Below, in pieces: positions 1 through 14,138 of a stretch of DNA of 64,000 bases; the stretch's first letter is position 1, and each line of letters starts with the position of its first letter. This stretch comes from Pipra filicauda (lineage: Eukaryota > Chordata > Aves > Passeriformes > Pipridae), in the NCBI RefSeq assembly GCF_003945595.2, contig NW_024103718.1:2046001-2110000 (forward strand). Direction: 5' to 3'. The notes beneath the pieces are model-generated. The model was not told where the DNA came from. It worked only from the letters and a program-made list of their open reading frames with translations, and did no database searches. Made by a program: the position numbers and the translations under genes.

Positions 1-3000
1 CAAACCTTAGGACTTCTCAGAGCTTTTTTTGAAATCTGAAGAGCTTGCAGTGTACGCTATAATTATTCAATACTCAAAATCTGAATCCATTTAAGCATAA
101 GTTCTTTTCATACCAGAGATGCATTGACAATGATGGAAGGAATTCAAATGTCTATGCCTATGTCTAGCTCAGTAAAAATATCACCATAATGCATTGTGGT
201 GAATATAGAGGTCAATAAACCTGAATGTGTATAAAAACAAAGAACAACATATTTTTTAAAATATTAAACTATACTATGGTCTATGGTTATATCTGAACTA
301 TAACAATGGTGACTGCAATATATCACAGATATATATATTCAAGCTTGGTTTAAACTAGTTAACTTGAGTACCAATATCAGTTAGACATGGTAGCAAGAGC
401 AATATATTTTGTATCTTGGATGAATCTTGCAGTAAATCAGTGCCTGCAACGTTGGCATGTAGTTCTCTCATTTCAGAGACTCAGCAGTTCTGGGTATTTT
501 AGCCAAAAAAATCTTACTCTTAGCAGGAATAAGAGGTCTTCAGATGGAATTTACTGAGAGTGATGAAAACTAATCACATAACCAACAACTGAGTTTTCTA
601 AAGTGAATGGAGACATAGACGGTAGGATATGCTTCATATACTAATAAAAATTCCATTTTTTTCACATTTTTCTCATTTTCACAGCCCAACCAGCATAATA
701 TAGAAACAGTAGCCGACAGGTTCAAAAAAAGGAAATAAATCAAGGAACTCATTGCCAAGTGCCATCAAGACTAATGAGTTTAAAAGACTTAAAATTAAGC
801 AGAAAGCTGAAATGTTTCCTGTTTTTCCAGAGCAATAAAAGATGTTCATTGTCATGAGGTCTTGGAACTGAGTATATCCTGGGCTCTGGTCACTGGCTCA
901 GGCTAGTAGACTGCTAGCTAGTGACCTTAATTAGACAACACTTACACTTTTTTTATAAATGAAAATTAGAAGTGATTATATATGTGAGTGTAATGTTCTT
1001 ACAGTGCAATCTGTCTTTGAAGATAATGATAGAGAAATATGCTATCCTCTTCCTTTAACCTGTTCATCATTAGATTTCTTATTGATCAGACCTATAAATT
1101 ATATTCTACTGTGGAGTCAGTTACAAACAGTAAACAGATTAAAAAAAAAAGGGATTGTTAAAACTAAGGAAAAAAAAATGTGTATGTCTTGAGAGAGAAG
1201 GAAAAGCTCAGGCTGGCCGGTAGGACCCTGAAACAATGGAATCATCAGCACTGCTTTACACAACAGTCTAATTCAATGTGTCAGGCCATAATCAGCTCCG
1301 TTTCACAGTGCTTTGCTCCATAAAAGCAGATTTGTTTGACCACAGCCTCTATTTCAGCTTGACTGAGAATGAAGAATAACCAACGAAGCCAGGCATATCT
1401 CACGGGTTATGTTATGGGCATAAAGTGAATCCATCATTTGCTGAAGAGGTAGAGAAAAAGTGACAAGCTCATTCATGCCTTAGAGTCATTTTTAGGCCTA
1501 TAGAAAATTTTAATCTGTGCACTTTGGATGAACTTCCCCACTTCTTAATTTAGTATATGTAGCCATGTGATAAAGTCTGTCTGCCTCAGATAGGGCAGAC
1601 TTACTTCTCTAGGACATCAACCCCTCCAAGCAGTTTTCTTCTATGGATTCAGCCTGGCTGCCTTGAACTTTACACAGACACACAAGCCCCATTTACAGGA
1701 GGACTTCAGAGTTAATTAAATGCTGAAATCACATATGCCCAAGGGCTAACACAACATCATTGCAGCAATAATTTTAATTTAACATTAAAGATAGTGTACA
1801 TTTTAAAATATATTTTCTTTTAAAAATACACATCTATACTTAATAGCATGGTTCTTCTCTCCCCTCTCTGTATAATATAAAAGTTATTAAAAAAAAAAAA
1901 GAAAAAGGAAAACAAAATGCAAAAAAAAAAGACAATTTAAAAAAAATGTTGCAAATCAGCAAATTCAAGGAAATTGCTTATTTAGAAAGTGTATGCAGCT
2001 GTCAAATAAATGAAATTGTTATTAAAAATGGTGGCAGCTCAGATAAATGAGGTAAAAGCATTGGCTTACTTCTGCTAAAATATTTCATGTTTGCCTCTCG
2101 GTGTCATATATTGTGCTGCACTGTGCATTTGCTGTGCATGACAGATATGTTTGAAACATTGGAAGTACTGAGGCACAATGTGCATAAACGCTTGACCTAA
2201 ACTTGACAGTCCCGATTAATAATATCAAGTCTGGAAAATGGCAGCATTTACAGTACTCACGCACACTCCGCTATTAGACTTTACCCTCTGCAGAAAGCAT
2301 AAAAAGATGTGTGTTAATTTCTTAATGCCCAAAGTGAATGAAAAACCATTTTTGTGAAAGAGGTTTGTTTTCAAAACATTTTCATATGAAATAGAGCAAA
2401 TGCAGTGTCTTGCATTCCTTTTATTGACGTCTCTGGGCTACAGTATTTTCAAGATGGCTGCACTTCAGTGAAATATGCAATTTGATGGCTCACAGGTTTA
2501 TTGTGAACTTTGGAAAAGAGCAAATCGCTCTGATGTTAAAACCCAAGAAGAAACAAGAATGCTTACAGTGTTCAGGTGGTAGAGCCTTGAAAAATGTGGG
2601 TGGCTTTGCTTTGCTTTGTGTTTTTGTAACCAGGTTTGAAGTGAACAGCTTGCTAAGTGTTAGGTCTACATCACTTTACTGTCTGCCCGCTTCTACCAAA
2701 CCTCTCATTTCCAGACATTTGAATTGAAGATTAAGAGGCAAAGAGACAACTAACTATATGTATGGAGAGAAATGATAATCAGCCTTGTTCTTTTCAAACT
2801 TCAGATTTCGATATAGAACAAAGCCATTTGAACATACTGTAAGCCAGATGAGTATTTGTCTGATTAAAAGGTAAAAAGTTCAAGGGGTGAAGAAGACCAG
2901 AGACACTAGTGAACGAAATGACTATAGTAAAACAAAACATTACAAAATTAGGGCAAAGGATGTCCAGTCTCATTAATCTTTTTTATCAGAGGTTTTTTAA

Positions 3001-6000
3001 AAAGCAGTGGAGCAATGGAAGAACTTTGGTATTATTTTTTAAGTGTACTTCATCTATCCTTCTTTGTTTAAAAAAAAAATATAATGGCAATATTAAGGGA
3101 CACTGTCAACCACCATATTATATATAATGTATTAATGACAGAATGACACTTGTTTCTTTTGTACTCTTTACCTATGTGTATTTTTCTATCATAGAGTTTA
3201 AAGTTTATTTGTTGCCTTTTATCACACTTAAAGTAATTCATTTTACAATAAATTTTACAAGATTCCTGACAGTATTAATAAAATGCTCTAACAATGCTGT
3301 GTCGATATTCTAAATTTTCATAAAGCAACTATGTTATGTCTGAATACTATAATTGGAAAAGGAAATCCATAAGGAAAAGTCAACAAAGTAAACACGTATA
3401 GTAACAAGAAACAATGCATAATCTTAGAAATATTTGCATTCTAAAGATGTTACTGAAAACATGTTTGTTGGAGCTATCTGTATTATTCTCACATCCTGTC
3501 TCATATTAAAGTAATAGAACAGAATACATCTTGAATTACACTTGAGATAGTAATGTTGTTCTATTTTCTATGATATGTAGTCCTCTATGACATAGAGACA
3601 GTGCTTCACAGGATTCAACAGCCTATATGTTAAGAATCTACTTGTTTCTGTATGCACAGGTTGAACAAGGGAATGCAGGAAACCTGTAGAAAAGCTTCAT
3701 CAAAATTAATATAGTGGCTTGGTAAGTTTCTGAAGCATCAATATCACACATCAGCATAAAATACTATGCACATAACCATAAAATATGTTATCTTTAATAG
3801 TCATTTAATCTGACATCATTCTTTATTAATAACAGAATTTTTAAAAACAGATATTAAAATGTATTAAAATATCTGTTCTTGAAATCACATATTTATACAC
3901 ACATAGTAGCTAGCAGTAGGAAAAACTGGATTGGACAGCTTTTTCTACCCCAGGTCTGTGCCATGACCACCAATCTCCAGACGAGAAGTAATTCTCAAGT
4001 CTATCTCCGCGAAATTGTTCTGAAAATTTTGCCAGTGTGACATGTTTCCACTTTAAATGTGTGTATCTCCAAGAGATTTCAAAACTGAGAGCAATGTTTC
4101 GGGTTTAATTCTTGCCTTCACACTTTCTTGTTTGACTTGTATTCTGCTGTGAATAGCTATGTATAATACAGAATAATATAAGAAAAATAAACTTGAAATG
4201 TCCAATATATGTTAACATCGTTCATTGTGTATTAATAATTCTGTCTTTATTGGTTATATTTAAAATATATTATTCTAAAAATGGGAAAGTACCCTAAAAA
4301 TTATGATCAAGGAAGCAGTAAATAACAATTTATTGAGAAAAGAATTGTTCTTCTATTTTTTTAAAATATTACAAACATGGTATTTTATACTATATTTTAT
4401 TATACATTGAAGTTATATTTTCTGTTGTAGATCTTTCCAATATCAAAATAACATTCAGTCATTTTTTCCTGTTTGTGTATCAACTACGTGAAAGAACAAT
4501 TTTTATCATCTTGATGAGTTTTAAATTTTGACAGATTTTTAGTTTATGTCAATGGATCAGAGTAATTTTGGTTTTCAGTTACCCATCACTCAGATGTTTG
4601 TGTGATATGATTATATTAATTGTTCAGTTTTTATATCCTTATCTATTTTGTGAACAAACCGAGGCTTTGGTTTTAACAAGAAATGGATTACTCAGAGGAT
4701 TTCTAATACTTATGCATCTGGACATGAAATAGGAATTTCAATTGTGAATCTCTTTTTCAGATCAGACTAATGCAGATCATAATATTTTGACTTTTTGATT
4801 CTTGTGCTTGTTAGGAAATCAAAAAGTTCTTACGAATTTCAGTGAACAATGTTAACTGACTGTGGTACAGAATGTGAAAATTCAGTTACACAGTTATGGT
4901 TTCCACCTTTAATCTTTTAAATTCACAAAAAACTTTTCTTCTTTCAAGCTCCAGAAAAATTTGTGCTTTCTGAAAGCAAATTAAAAATCAAATTTTGTTC
5001 AAACTGAAGCTATAAGTATATATATATTGAACACAAGATGCACTCCCATTTCTTGGAGCAAGGTAAAGGAAATCAGTGGTCAGCAAAGCCATATGCAGTT
5101 TTACCCAGAAGGCAAACACTTAGCACTTTCATCAGTTTCCTTTTATTTGCCTCTCTCTGTCGGTACCACTCAGCTCAGCCTTCGATCTGATGAGAGGGCA
5201 CTGGTGTCATGACAGAGAATGTGAGCTAATGAAAGTGTAAAGCTTTGGTTCAACAGAGTAGAAAATTCCCATCTAGTGAGCAGAAACCGCAATCTGATAT
5301 GATTGAGTATTTGGTAGGTGTTGCTATTAAGTGCTTAAAGGTCTAGGATAGTTAAACTTGTGATCTTCTAAATAGTAAACATTTGTGCTTTTTTTCTTTT
5401 AATTATTGTTGTGGTGTGGTTTTGTTTTGTTTTTTTTTTTAATTTATAAAGACCTTTAACCCAAGAAACCAACATGTTAATTTTTTAATGTAGCATAGGT
5501 CATTACATTACAAATGCTTTAATTAATGATACCAGAGAAGTGTGACAAATGTCAATCCAAAATGAGAAAAATTAAATGCAGAATAAAAATTTATGAATCA
5601 GAATTTATTTCAAATGCAGAATCAGTTTAATATAAGGTTCAAATCCATATAAGACCTTTGTAGAAAAGTTTTATCAATACAGTAAACACACTTTTGCAGT
5701 GTAAAATCTGGGTACATAAAATTTGGGGTCTCATTTGCCTTGTATTAGATTATTTCACTCACAAACCTACGGTCCTGCCTGATCACCACATTAAATATTT
5801 CAATTTGGTCAATTGAAATTGAGGTCAGTTTGACTATGTAACTATTTGTTATGAAGCTCTACGTAAAAATGCAGAAATTCTAAAGAAATTAGAAGGGCTG
5901 GACCACAAGAAGTAATGGATTTGCTGCTTGTTGTCTTATTACTTAATTATCATAGATTTTTCTTAAAATAATTTCTTCTGTGAACACCATAGGAGGAATA

Positions 6001-9000
6001 AATATGACCTGCCTTATTTAAAACTGCTTATTTAGACACTTGCAGAGGTATTTCATTCCTTCATCTCAGACACTCTAAACCATTCACAAGAAAAGTCTTT
6101 CTCTCCATTGACTACTGTGAAAGAAACCCAAGCTGCCAATTTTCACTAACACCCAGTTTATTCTGAAGTTCAATCCAATTAATCAAATGTCTCTCTTTCT
6201 TCAAGGATTGTGCTGACTGCTCGTTTCACTAGTTTGGCATTTTGCTGCCACCTTGGAACACAACTTATTTTGAACACCCTGAAAAAGGGGAAATTTTATA
6301 TCAGTCACTCATAGTTTTCTATTTTACCAAAAAAGGGAACACAGGATAAATGATTCTCTTGAGATGTCTGCCATTCCATGCATCATTACACAGGAAATGT
6401 AGGATTTCAAAGAACATTGATATTCTTGGCAAGTTTGCTCCCAATGCTAGTTCTGTGTAAACCTTTGACAGCCAGTGTTCATTTTGTATTTAGGAGGTAT
6501 TTGGTGGTCTTTCAGCACATAAGATCTCTTCTAAGGATCTATCTTTCATTGGTATTTGTCAATCTGCTTATTCATAGCAGAGCTATCTTTTTAAGAAAAA
6601 AAGTAATTGTAGACTCTGAGAAATACTACTTCATTCTAATTTTGCATAACAACTATTGCTTTTATCATAGAGTTAGATTGTTATCAATTAGGATTTCTCT
6701 TTCATTTTAATTTTCACATTTCTTTAACAACTCTGCAACATCGTCCTAGAAACAAATTACAGCAAAATTAAGATATATGCTTTAGCAGCTCACAGGAACT
6801 AAAAATATGCTGAGATGTATTTTATGCATATTTAATATACTATTAACATGGTGCAATTTTTCCAGATACTCAGAACCTGAAGATTACATTGTCAACCCCC
6901 CATCACTGATAATTTGTGACCACTACATTATGTGATAGTGATTCTAAAAACAAAATATAACTGAAAATAATTTTTAATGAAAGGGTTTCAAATATTCAAG
7001 ATAACTTGTGTTAGCATTTCTAAGAAGTCTAAAGTGTCACAGAAGGTTAAAATGAAGTTGTAACATCTCAGTTAAGAAGCTTTCTGATAATTTTTTTAAA
7101 TATTCTTCTCTTTGGTAACATGACTGTGGCAATAGATCCAACTAACCATTTTAGTACAAAGCTCTACTTTGAACCTTGAAAAGTCTAAATGATCAATTTA
7201 AAATATTTAATTGCAAACAATGCCAAAAAAGAATCCAATGAGTTCAATCTCTGGGTTATTTTGTATTAAGTGATTCAAAAAATAATACATGCAACACTGC
7301 AGTGTCAACAAGGTGGCATCCATTAATACTGATGTAAATGTATTTTGACAGGTGATATTGCGCTTTAACTTTTTCACAGTGTTTCCACAAATGTGCAAAA
7401 GAACTAAGCAGACAGACAAATGTTATTCCTTTTGTACTACCTTTTGTGTTCTTGTTCATCACGTACAATACTGTATTCTGTTCTTTCACAGCTAAGGTGA
7501 GGGATAGATGGTCACCAACAGGGCTACATTCTGAAAGAAATGATCTATATTTTTTATCTTTTGTTCTATTGTTGTTGGCTGGTTGACTTATTCCAGCTTT
7601 CTGTTGGATGACAAAAAAATACATCTTCATTTTTATTGGGGGGTTTGTGTGGGTTTTTTATTTGTCAGCTTTGTTTAGTTAGTTGGGGTTTTTTAAGAGA
7701 TTTTTTTAAAAAGGCAGATAAAGTTCACTTTATGCTAGTGACAGACTAAGTATCCGTTTCCTTATCCCTGTAATAATGTCAATACACTTCTGTGGGCGGA
7801 TAGTCTGGACACAGACTTTACCCACTCACATACTTTTCAAAAAGTATTTCAGTTACAAAAGAATTAAAAAATGTAATGAAAATTATCCAAACAAGCCCCA
7901 AACGTCTGAAACAACAGTGGACAGTACAGACTTGAGGTCTACAAAATTAGAATGGCTTTTGTCTGAGATAAGCTGCAGAGAGCAGAATAAATATTATTTG
8001 TTGCAATTACTTTGCAACTTGACACAGGACGGCAGACAGAAAAGTATCTGAAAAACCGACAGCAAAATGTGGAGAAGTGCAGTTAGCTTGCTATTCTTCA
8101 CTGAAAATTTAAACTCCTCCCTTCCAGCTTCAGCTCAGAGAAGATGTTTATCACTAAAAGGAAGTTAGTTACTGACTGAGAGAAATCACTTCTATGTCTT
8201 CCACTGGTGTCCTTTGAATGAATTGTTTTGGAATGATGTGCTTTAAAATGTGTTTTCTCAAAGTGAAATACATTTCTGTGACTTATGTGCATGATCTTTA
8301 GTCGGAGACACAACCATAATGTGTTAATTTGCAAATACTTGTTAGATATACTGATGACAGCTATTCTTCACCTACTATGAGAAGGATTAATAAAAAGGAT
8401 GTAAATACTAGGAATGGAGTTCGTAGCACAATTCATGTTCATTATACAGCCTTGTTTCCAAAGCACCTCCTCTAAAGTCTGTGATATTTTTTTGCTATTA
8501 CTCTGTCAGATCAGTTAATAAAAATTGTGCTTTTCTCCAGTCATTCAAAGTAGAATACGTAGTGGAAACATGTGCTATGTTGCATTTGTCACATAGTGTA
8601 TGCTTAATGCTTGTCCAAGACAGGCCAACTTCCATTTTAAAAAAGAGCAATTATTAATAAGATTTTGATTGGGGATACTCTTAACTCACTGTAATTGGTA
8701 CTTAAAAGCTATTTTCACAGGTATAATTTTCGAAATGTGTGTGCTATTTCTTCCTTTCCTATGCTGCATAATATCTTAACTGATCCTTAGTCCTGCTGAC
8801 ACTGGTGAGTGTTTCACACAAGTAAATATTATTCAGAGTGTGGCTGCAAAAAATCAGTTAAGTATGAAAAGTGTCCTGTGGTATAATGACTGTTTTACAA
8901 TCAATAGGCATTTAAACCCATGATGTCTTTTGTGGTGTGAAATTCTGTTTTATCTGGCTCAAAGTCCAAAGACTATTGATTCATATCAGTTAGGTACAAG

Positions 9001-12000
9001 CTGTGGTGTTAATTCTCTCTTTTGTGTCTATTTGTAGTTTGTTCTGTGATTAACAGGTGCTTTTAAACTACATTAAAACTGAAATTTGTACTTATCTGTA
9101 AGGTATATTCAGGAAGTGTTGTGGACTCTTATTTTACCACCTGTGTAGTTGCTATTGAATACTGTGAACTGTTACTAAATTCAGCATAAAAAAATTTACA
9201 TGTTTAAAAGCAAGTGCACAGAATTGCTTTTTATAATGTAAACTAACTGTCTGATGTCCTTGAATGGTAAGTCAGAAATATTTTAGAATAATTTTTAAAT
9301 ACCAAAATAAATATATTAATATAAATAAATATATAAATAATTCACAGCATGCTTTAGTTTAGACTGAGCTTAAAATTCCTTTTTGTGGATGCACCATAAT
9401 TAAGATGGTCTTCCAAATGAAGAAGAAAATATTATATACTTTCTCTACTGCTCTTCCACATAATAAAATCTTTGACATTTGCTGGATTCTGCATGTGTTA
9501 ATTCTCATAGAAACAAAAAGAAATCTCCATTGTAAAATGTTGTCTGCTGGTTTGGTTTCTCATCTTTTCCTCAGAACAGTTTCTTCTAGAGTTTGTACAC
9601 AATTCCTGCGGAAGAGTTAGTTGTATATTTGGACAGAGCTGAAATTAAAATGCTAGGATTTACTTCTACCTGTCTCAAAATTAAAAAATACCTGCTATTG
9701 TAAAATATTATGCATAGTAGGTATCCCACATGGTTCCAAAAAAATGCATAGCAGGAATACAGAAATTTTCTTTAAAAAAAAAATAAACACCGTATTTGAA
9801 AATGTAGTATTTTTCCAAATATTATTTTAGATATGTTCTTATAGATCTTTATTCAGTGAAGTACCTAATAACATTCTTTACTTTACCGAAAGGGGAACAC
9901 ATGCATAATTACTGAATTGGAATTATAAGGGGAAGGTCCTCCTGCTGGTTCAAAACTCGTATGAGCTGCTGGTTGGTTTTTATATGAAATTTATGTTTCT
10001 CTTGGTATATCAGCAAAATTACAGTAATAAACTTATCACTCTTCTGCCTAATAGAACAGGACAGTGTAGCAGTTAGACAAAAAGACCAGTAATATCTCTT
10101 CTATTTTTCTACTCAATAAATAGAACTGAAAATACTTAGGAAAACTTTATGACCTACGGTTTAAGAAGTGACAGGGAGGTTTTCACTACATTTTTTTCCC
10201 CAAAAGCACTGCTCACAATTAATCCATCTAAAATCTGAGGGAATAGGTCATGATCAAAAACAGTCAGTTGCTTCTGAATTTTCTGAAGTTTTGTAAAAAA
10301 GACAAACCCTTATTTTACTGAATACAGACACTGATTTATTGAAGAACATTGTTGAGATGGTATTGAGCTGCTGCTGCCTGTTTGTCCATTGAAGATACTT
10401 TGTCATAAACATTGCCAGAACACGGAGATGCTACATACAATTGATTTTTTTTTGGTTATAATTGCAATCAAACAACAGAACATTTTTCACTTACTGTGTT
10501 TTTCAAACTAGCTTCTTAATAAAATGAATATGCAGATAAGAGTGCTCTGAGGTAATTGTCAAAGTTTGAATTATTCTTAATTTTCTGTATTAAAAAAAAA
10601 AAAAGAAAAAACTGAGCTTTGGAAAGAAACTAATGATAATTTTTCAGGGAACATTGGAGGTGGAATGGTCAAGTCTTAACTCTACCACTGAGAACCTGTC
10701 CTGTGTTGTGAATTTCAAAGCAGATAACATTTTAAAATAATAATGGGATGACTTTTTTCTCTGAAAAATATTTGAAGACTCAGAAAAAGTCTCCTTTAGT
10801 TCTTGGACGCCTGATACTCTGCTTCTCTTTAGCGCGCATCTACTACTACACTTGGTAATCTCTGTATCTGTTGGTAAAATAGGGGGAGACTGCCTGCAGT
10901 AGGTTTACTATGTTACAAACGTGCCCTTTGTATGCTCCACCAAGCAGGATGGAAGCATTGCAGACTTCTCACTCCCAGTTCACAGCTATGTATGTGCCAG
11001 AGAAACAGTCTGCCTCTGAATAAACCTAGTCTCTTGTCTGTGAAAGTTTCATGCATGCCTTCTCATGTTATTTAGCATCTGACACACCATGTCAAGTTAC
11101 ACTTCTTGTTGCACTATAATACAGGTTGACATGATACAGCAGGCCACCCCACGCACCTATACATATGACAAATTCATGACCAAAGTAAGAGGTGGAGGGA
11201 TATTTCTTCTTGTAATGACATTAGTAACAAATGAAAAATTTAAAACTCTTGGGAGGTATTAAGTTCATGTTGCAACATAGTAGTCTGAATTGTGTCAAAA
11301 GGCTTTTAGAACACCATAGCCCCAAAAAGGAAAAATGTGTCTTGTTATCTGAGCTAACAGATGCAAGTGCATTTTATTATGTCTCTTTGCATTAGGAAGC
11401 AGCCATTAAATAAAAGAAAAGCTTTCTAAAGCACCCTAGAGGGAATACACAAGGAAGTGTGCTTCAAATGCCCTCTGTGCTGTATTACTGCATAGCTTGT
11501 TTCATACACAGTAACTTTTCTGCTTTCACATTCCCTGCAAGTGACACTGCAGTTGAAATGATTTAATGTGGAATTATTTGGTTCTGAAATAATAGACAGT
11601 ATCCGTGTTCCCTAATGATAACATCATTGCCTGCAACAGATTCTTTATGACATATTAAACAGCAGAAGCACCCTACACAGCTGTCATCTGTTATTTTCTG
11701 GATAGGTAACAATTATGGATTCTTAAGGTATATGCAGTAGAAAGAAATAATAAAACAAACCACTAACTAACAAAAAAAAAAAAAACCACAAAAACTGAAC
11801 CATTCTTGTGTTATCTTATGTTTTCAGAGTAGGTCACTGAGCACTGAAAATAAACCCTAATTACTCCCAGTTGAAAAGTTCAATGTCACTATTATGGTAT
11901 GACCTACTTTCTGAAGCTCTGAAATTTTTGGCTGGGTGGATAATGGTTGAATATATTTTTTCACTTTACAGACAGCCCCCTGGATCATTTTTAACATATC

Positions 12001-13249
12001 ACAAAAATCTGAACATTCCCTTAAATAAATCGATACTATTATTAGATGAATTTATGGAAAATTTAGGTGAAGTATGACAAGTAACAAAGTGGCACAGTTA
12101 TATAGGGCTAGAATATGTATTTATGATTAGAATCGGATGCAAATTTTGCTATATAAATAGCATAAAAGAGAAATAATATCTCTAAGGATTATTAAAATTA
12201 AGTAAATAGAGCATCTTCCATTAATTTCATAATAGGTATTTACAGACTCTGCATTTCAACATTTTATATTTAATGACATTATTAATTTAAATTCTGATCT
12301 GGGCATGAATGTTTCCACTGCCCATTAGTTTTGTTTAGAAGTGAAGACATGTCATTGTGTGAAAAATGGGAGTTATTAGGAGTTTGTTGGACTGCTCCTG
12401 ATAGAAATTATGAAATTAAATCAAGTAACTGGCTGCTTTTCAATTTATTTTCCCCAGTATCTTGACTGAAAAAACACTTTGACCTGCTAAACTTAACACC
12501 TTATCCTCAGACAGATATCCTAAAGACTGAAATATGAGCAAATGACAGACTGAAATGTTTTAAAAAGATGGGCTTTTGACGTGTAAGATAAGTATGACTA
12601 GCACTGTAGTTGTGTAAATACGTGAATGGTGAGTTTTTAAAATAGAAATGTTGAAATTTATTTGCCTGCTCTGCTGTGGAAAATAAATTTAAAGTATTGT
12701 GATTTGTGACAGTGGAGAAGGGTGTGCTGATTGCTTTTGGAATATCAGGCATCAAAAAATGTTGTTGCAAATGTGGCTGAAGGCAACAATTGGATGGTCT
12801 AGGTTCATGGTGTATAGTTACTACTAATAAAACAGTGTTTTGTCAATAAACTATGTGAATACACCTTTTTTGTTAATATAAATGGATTTCCTTTCAAATT
12901 TATTCAGACTTCTAGCACATGTCCCTAGCAGACACTGAACTTGATATAGAGTAAAGATCTTGAAGGAAAAAAATCATTCAAGCGATTACTTAAAACTAAC
13001 TTCTTTGTTTATTATTTGAAACAAAGAATCATATGGATCATACTATCAAATATTTGCAATGTAACACTTGTGTTAAAAGTGTGACAGATATCATATTCAT
13101 AAATTAAGCCTTTCCACAAATTGATTCTGAAAGCTTTGCTTTTTAGATAATTATATTCTGTCTTCAGTATTTTATTCCCCTTCTTAGAGGGGAAAAAGTT
13201 GTACACTTGTAGTTGAGAAAGTCAATTTTATCATGTGTTGTATAAAAAA
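1..13249. other. Unique AT-rich noncoding block, no gene seen
   Basis: No coding region, RNA gene or recognisable transposon was found on either strand. The longest open frames here (up to about 124 codons) have low-complexity, Leu/Ile/Phe/Lys-rich translations without domain motifs and look like chance frames in AT-rich DNA. Short A or T runs occur near 1140, 1890-1930, 5430, 10590 and 11770. The stretch 1970-2330 is less repetitive and somewhat richer in GC than its surroundings and could be conserved noncoding DNA, but the sequence alone does not prove that. Confidence 0.7.
3846..3877. repeat. AT-rich hairpin, 10-bp perfect arms
   Basis: AACAGATATT at 3846-3855 is the exact reverse complement of AATATCTGTT at 3868-3877, separated by 12 bases that continue the pairing imperfectly. 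No target duplication or mobile-element context is visible. It may be a chance AT-rich palindrome. Confidence 0.6.
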
Positions 13250-13640
13250 AGGTTTGGTTGAGGGAAGTCATTCTGTCCCTCTACTCTTATCTTGTAAGAC
13301 AACATTTAGAGTATCGTGGCCAGCTCTGGGGCACCCAGTGCAAGAAGGATATGTACCTGTTAAAGTTGGTCCAGAGAAGGACCATGAAAATGATCAGAGG
13401 GCTCGAACATCTCTCCAATGAGGATAGGCTGATGTTCTTTACAATGGGTGTGGTGTGACACTGGAGCAGGTGTGACACAGAGAAGCTGTGGATGTCCCAT
13501 TCTTGGAAATGTTCAAGGACAGGTTGGATGGGGCTTTGAGCAACTTGATCTAGTGAAAGGTGTCCCTGTCCATGGCAGAGGGATTGTATTAAACGATGTT
13601 TAAAGGTCCTCCCAACTAAAACCATTCCATGATTCTCTGA
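13250..13640 (+). mobile_element. CR1 LINE fragment, 3' end with internal deletion
   Basis: CR1 is the dominant avian non-LTR retrotransposon. This copy is in plus orientation. Bases 13258-13430 encode the ORF2 C-terminal stretch after the reverse transcriptase domain (REVILSLYSYLVRQHLEYRG, then KLVQRRTMKMIRGLEHLSNE). The sequence then jumps at about 13431-13435 to the 3' untranslated region (TTCTTTACAATG, then a part resembling GAAGCTGTGGATGCCCCATC). A typical CR1 has roughly 190 more bases here, so this copy carries an internal deletion. It ends at the characteristic CR1 terminus (CCATTCCATGATTCT). It lacks the endonuclease and the RT catalytic core, so it is dead. An opposite-strand CR1 end lies about 330 bases downstream. 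Confidence 0.93.
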
Positions 13641-13970
13641 CTTTTCTACTTATAACTTGTCAGTATATTTTTTGTCAGAAAATATTAAGAGCAATAGAGG
13701 AGGGATACAAACCCAAAGCTATGTAAAAAAACTTGTCAGACGTTTGTGCTTCTGTTGTTAGGAAATGTTTATAAATGAGAAAATGAAGAATAACCAATGA
13801 GTAATGAGCAATAGACTCCTATATTTTCTGAAGAAAAAATTAAGAAAAATACTTTGAATGTTTTCTCAAATGGAACTTTATTTGCATGACTCTATGATTG
13901 TAATGACTGATATAAAATATCAGAAAGTATAGTTCAATAAAATAAAGACTGTTCCAACATGATTCACTGA

Positions 13971-14138
13971 ATTCATAGAATTATAGAATGGTTTGTGTTG
14001 GAACGGACCTTCCATTAAGGGCCATCTAGTCCGAACCGCCTGTCTTGGGCAAGGAACAATTTTACTACAGCAGGTTATTCAGTACCCATCCATCTGACTT
14101 CAAATACTTCCAGTGAGGGGGCATAACATACTTTCCAT
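13971..14138 (-). mobile_element. CR1 LINE 3'-end fragment, minus strand
   Basis: The left edge carries the reverse complement of the CR1 tail (CATAGAATTATAGAATGG), followed by the TTGGAACGGACCTT and CATCTAGTCCGAACC segments typical of CR1 3' ends. Similarity decays through TTCAAATACTTCCAGTGAGG to about 14138. Only the 3' untranslated end is present, so there is no coding capacity. Divergence from the usual CR1 sequence is clearly visible, so this is an old copy. It belongs to the same 3'-end type as the copies at 13250 and 29519. Confidence 0.9.
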
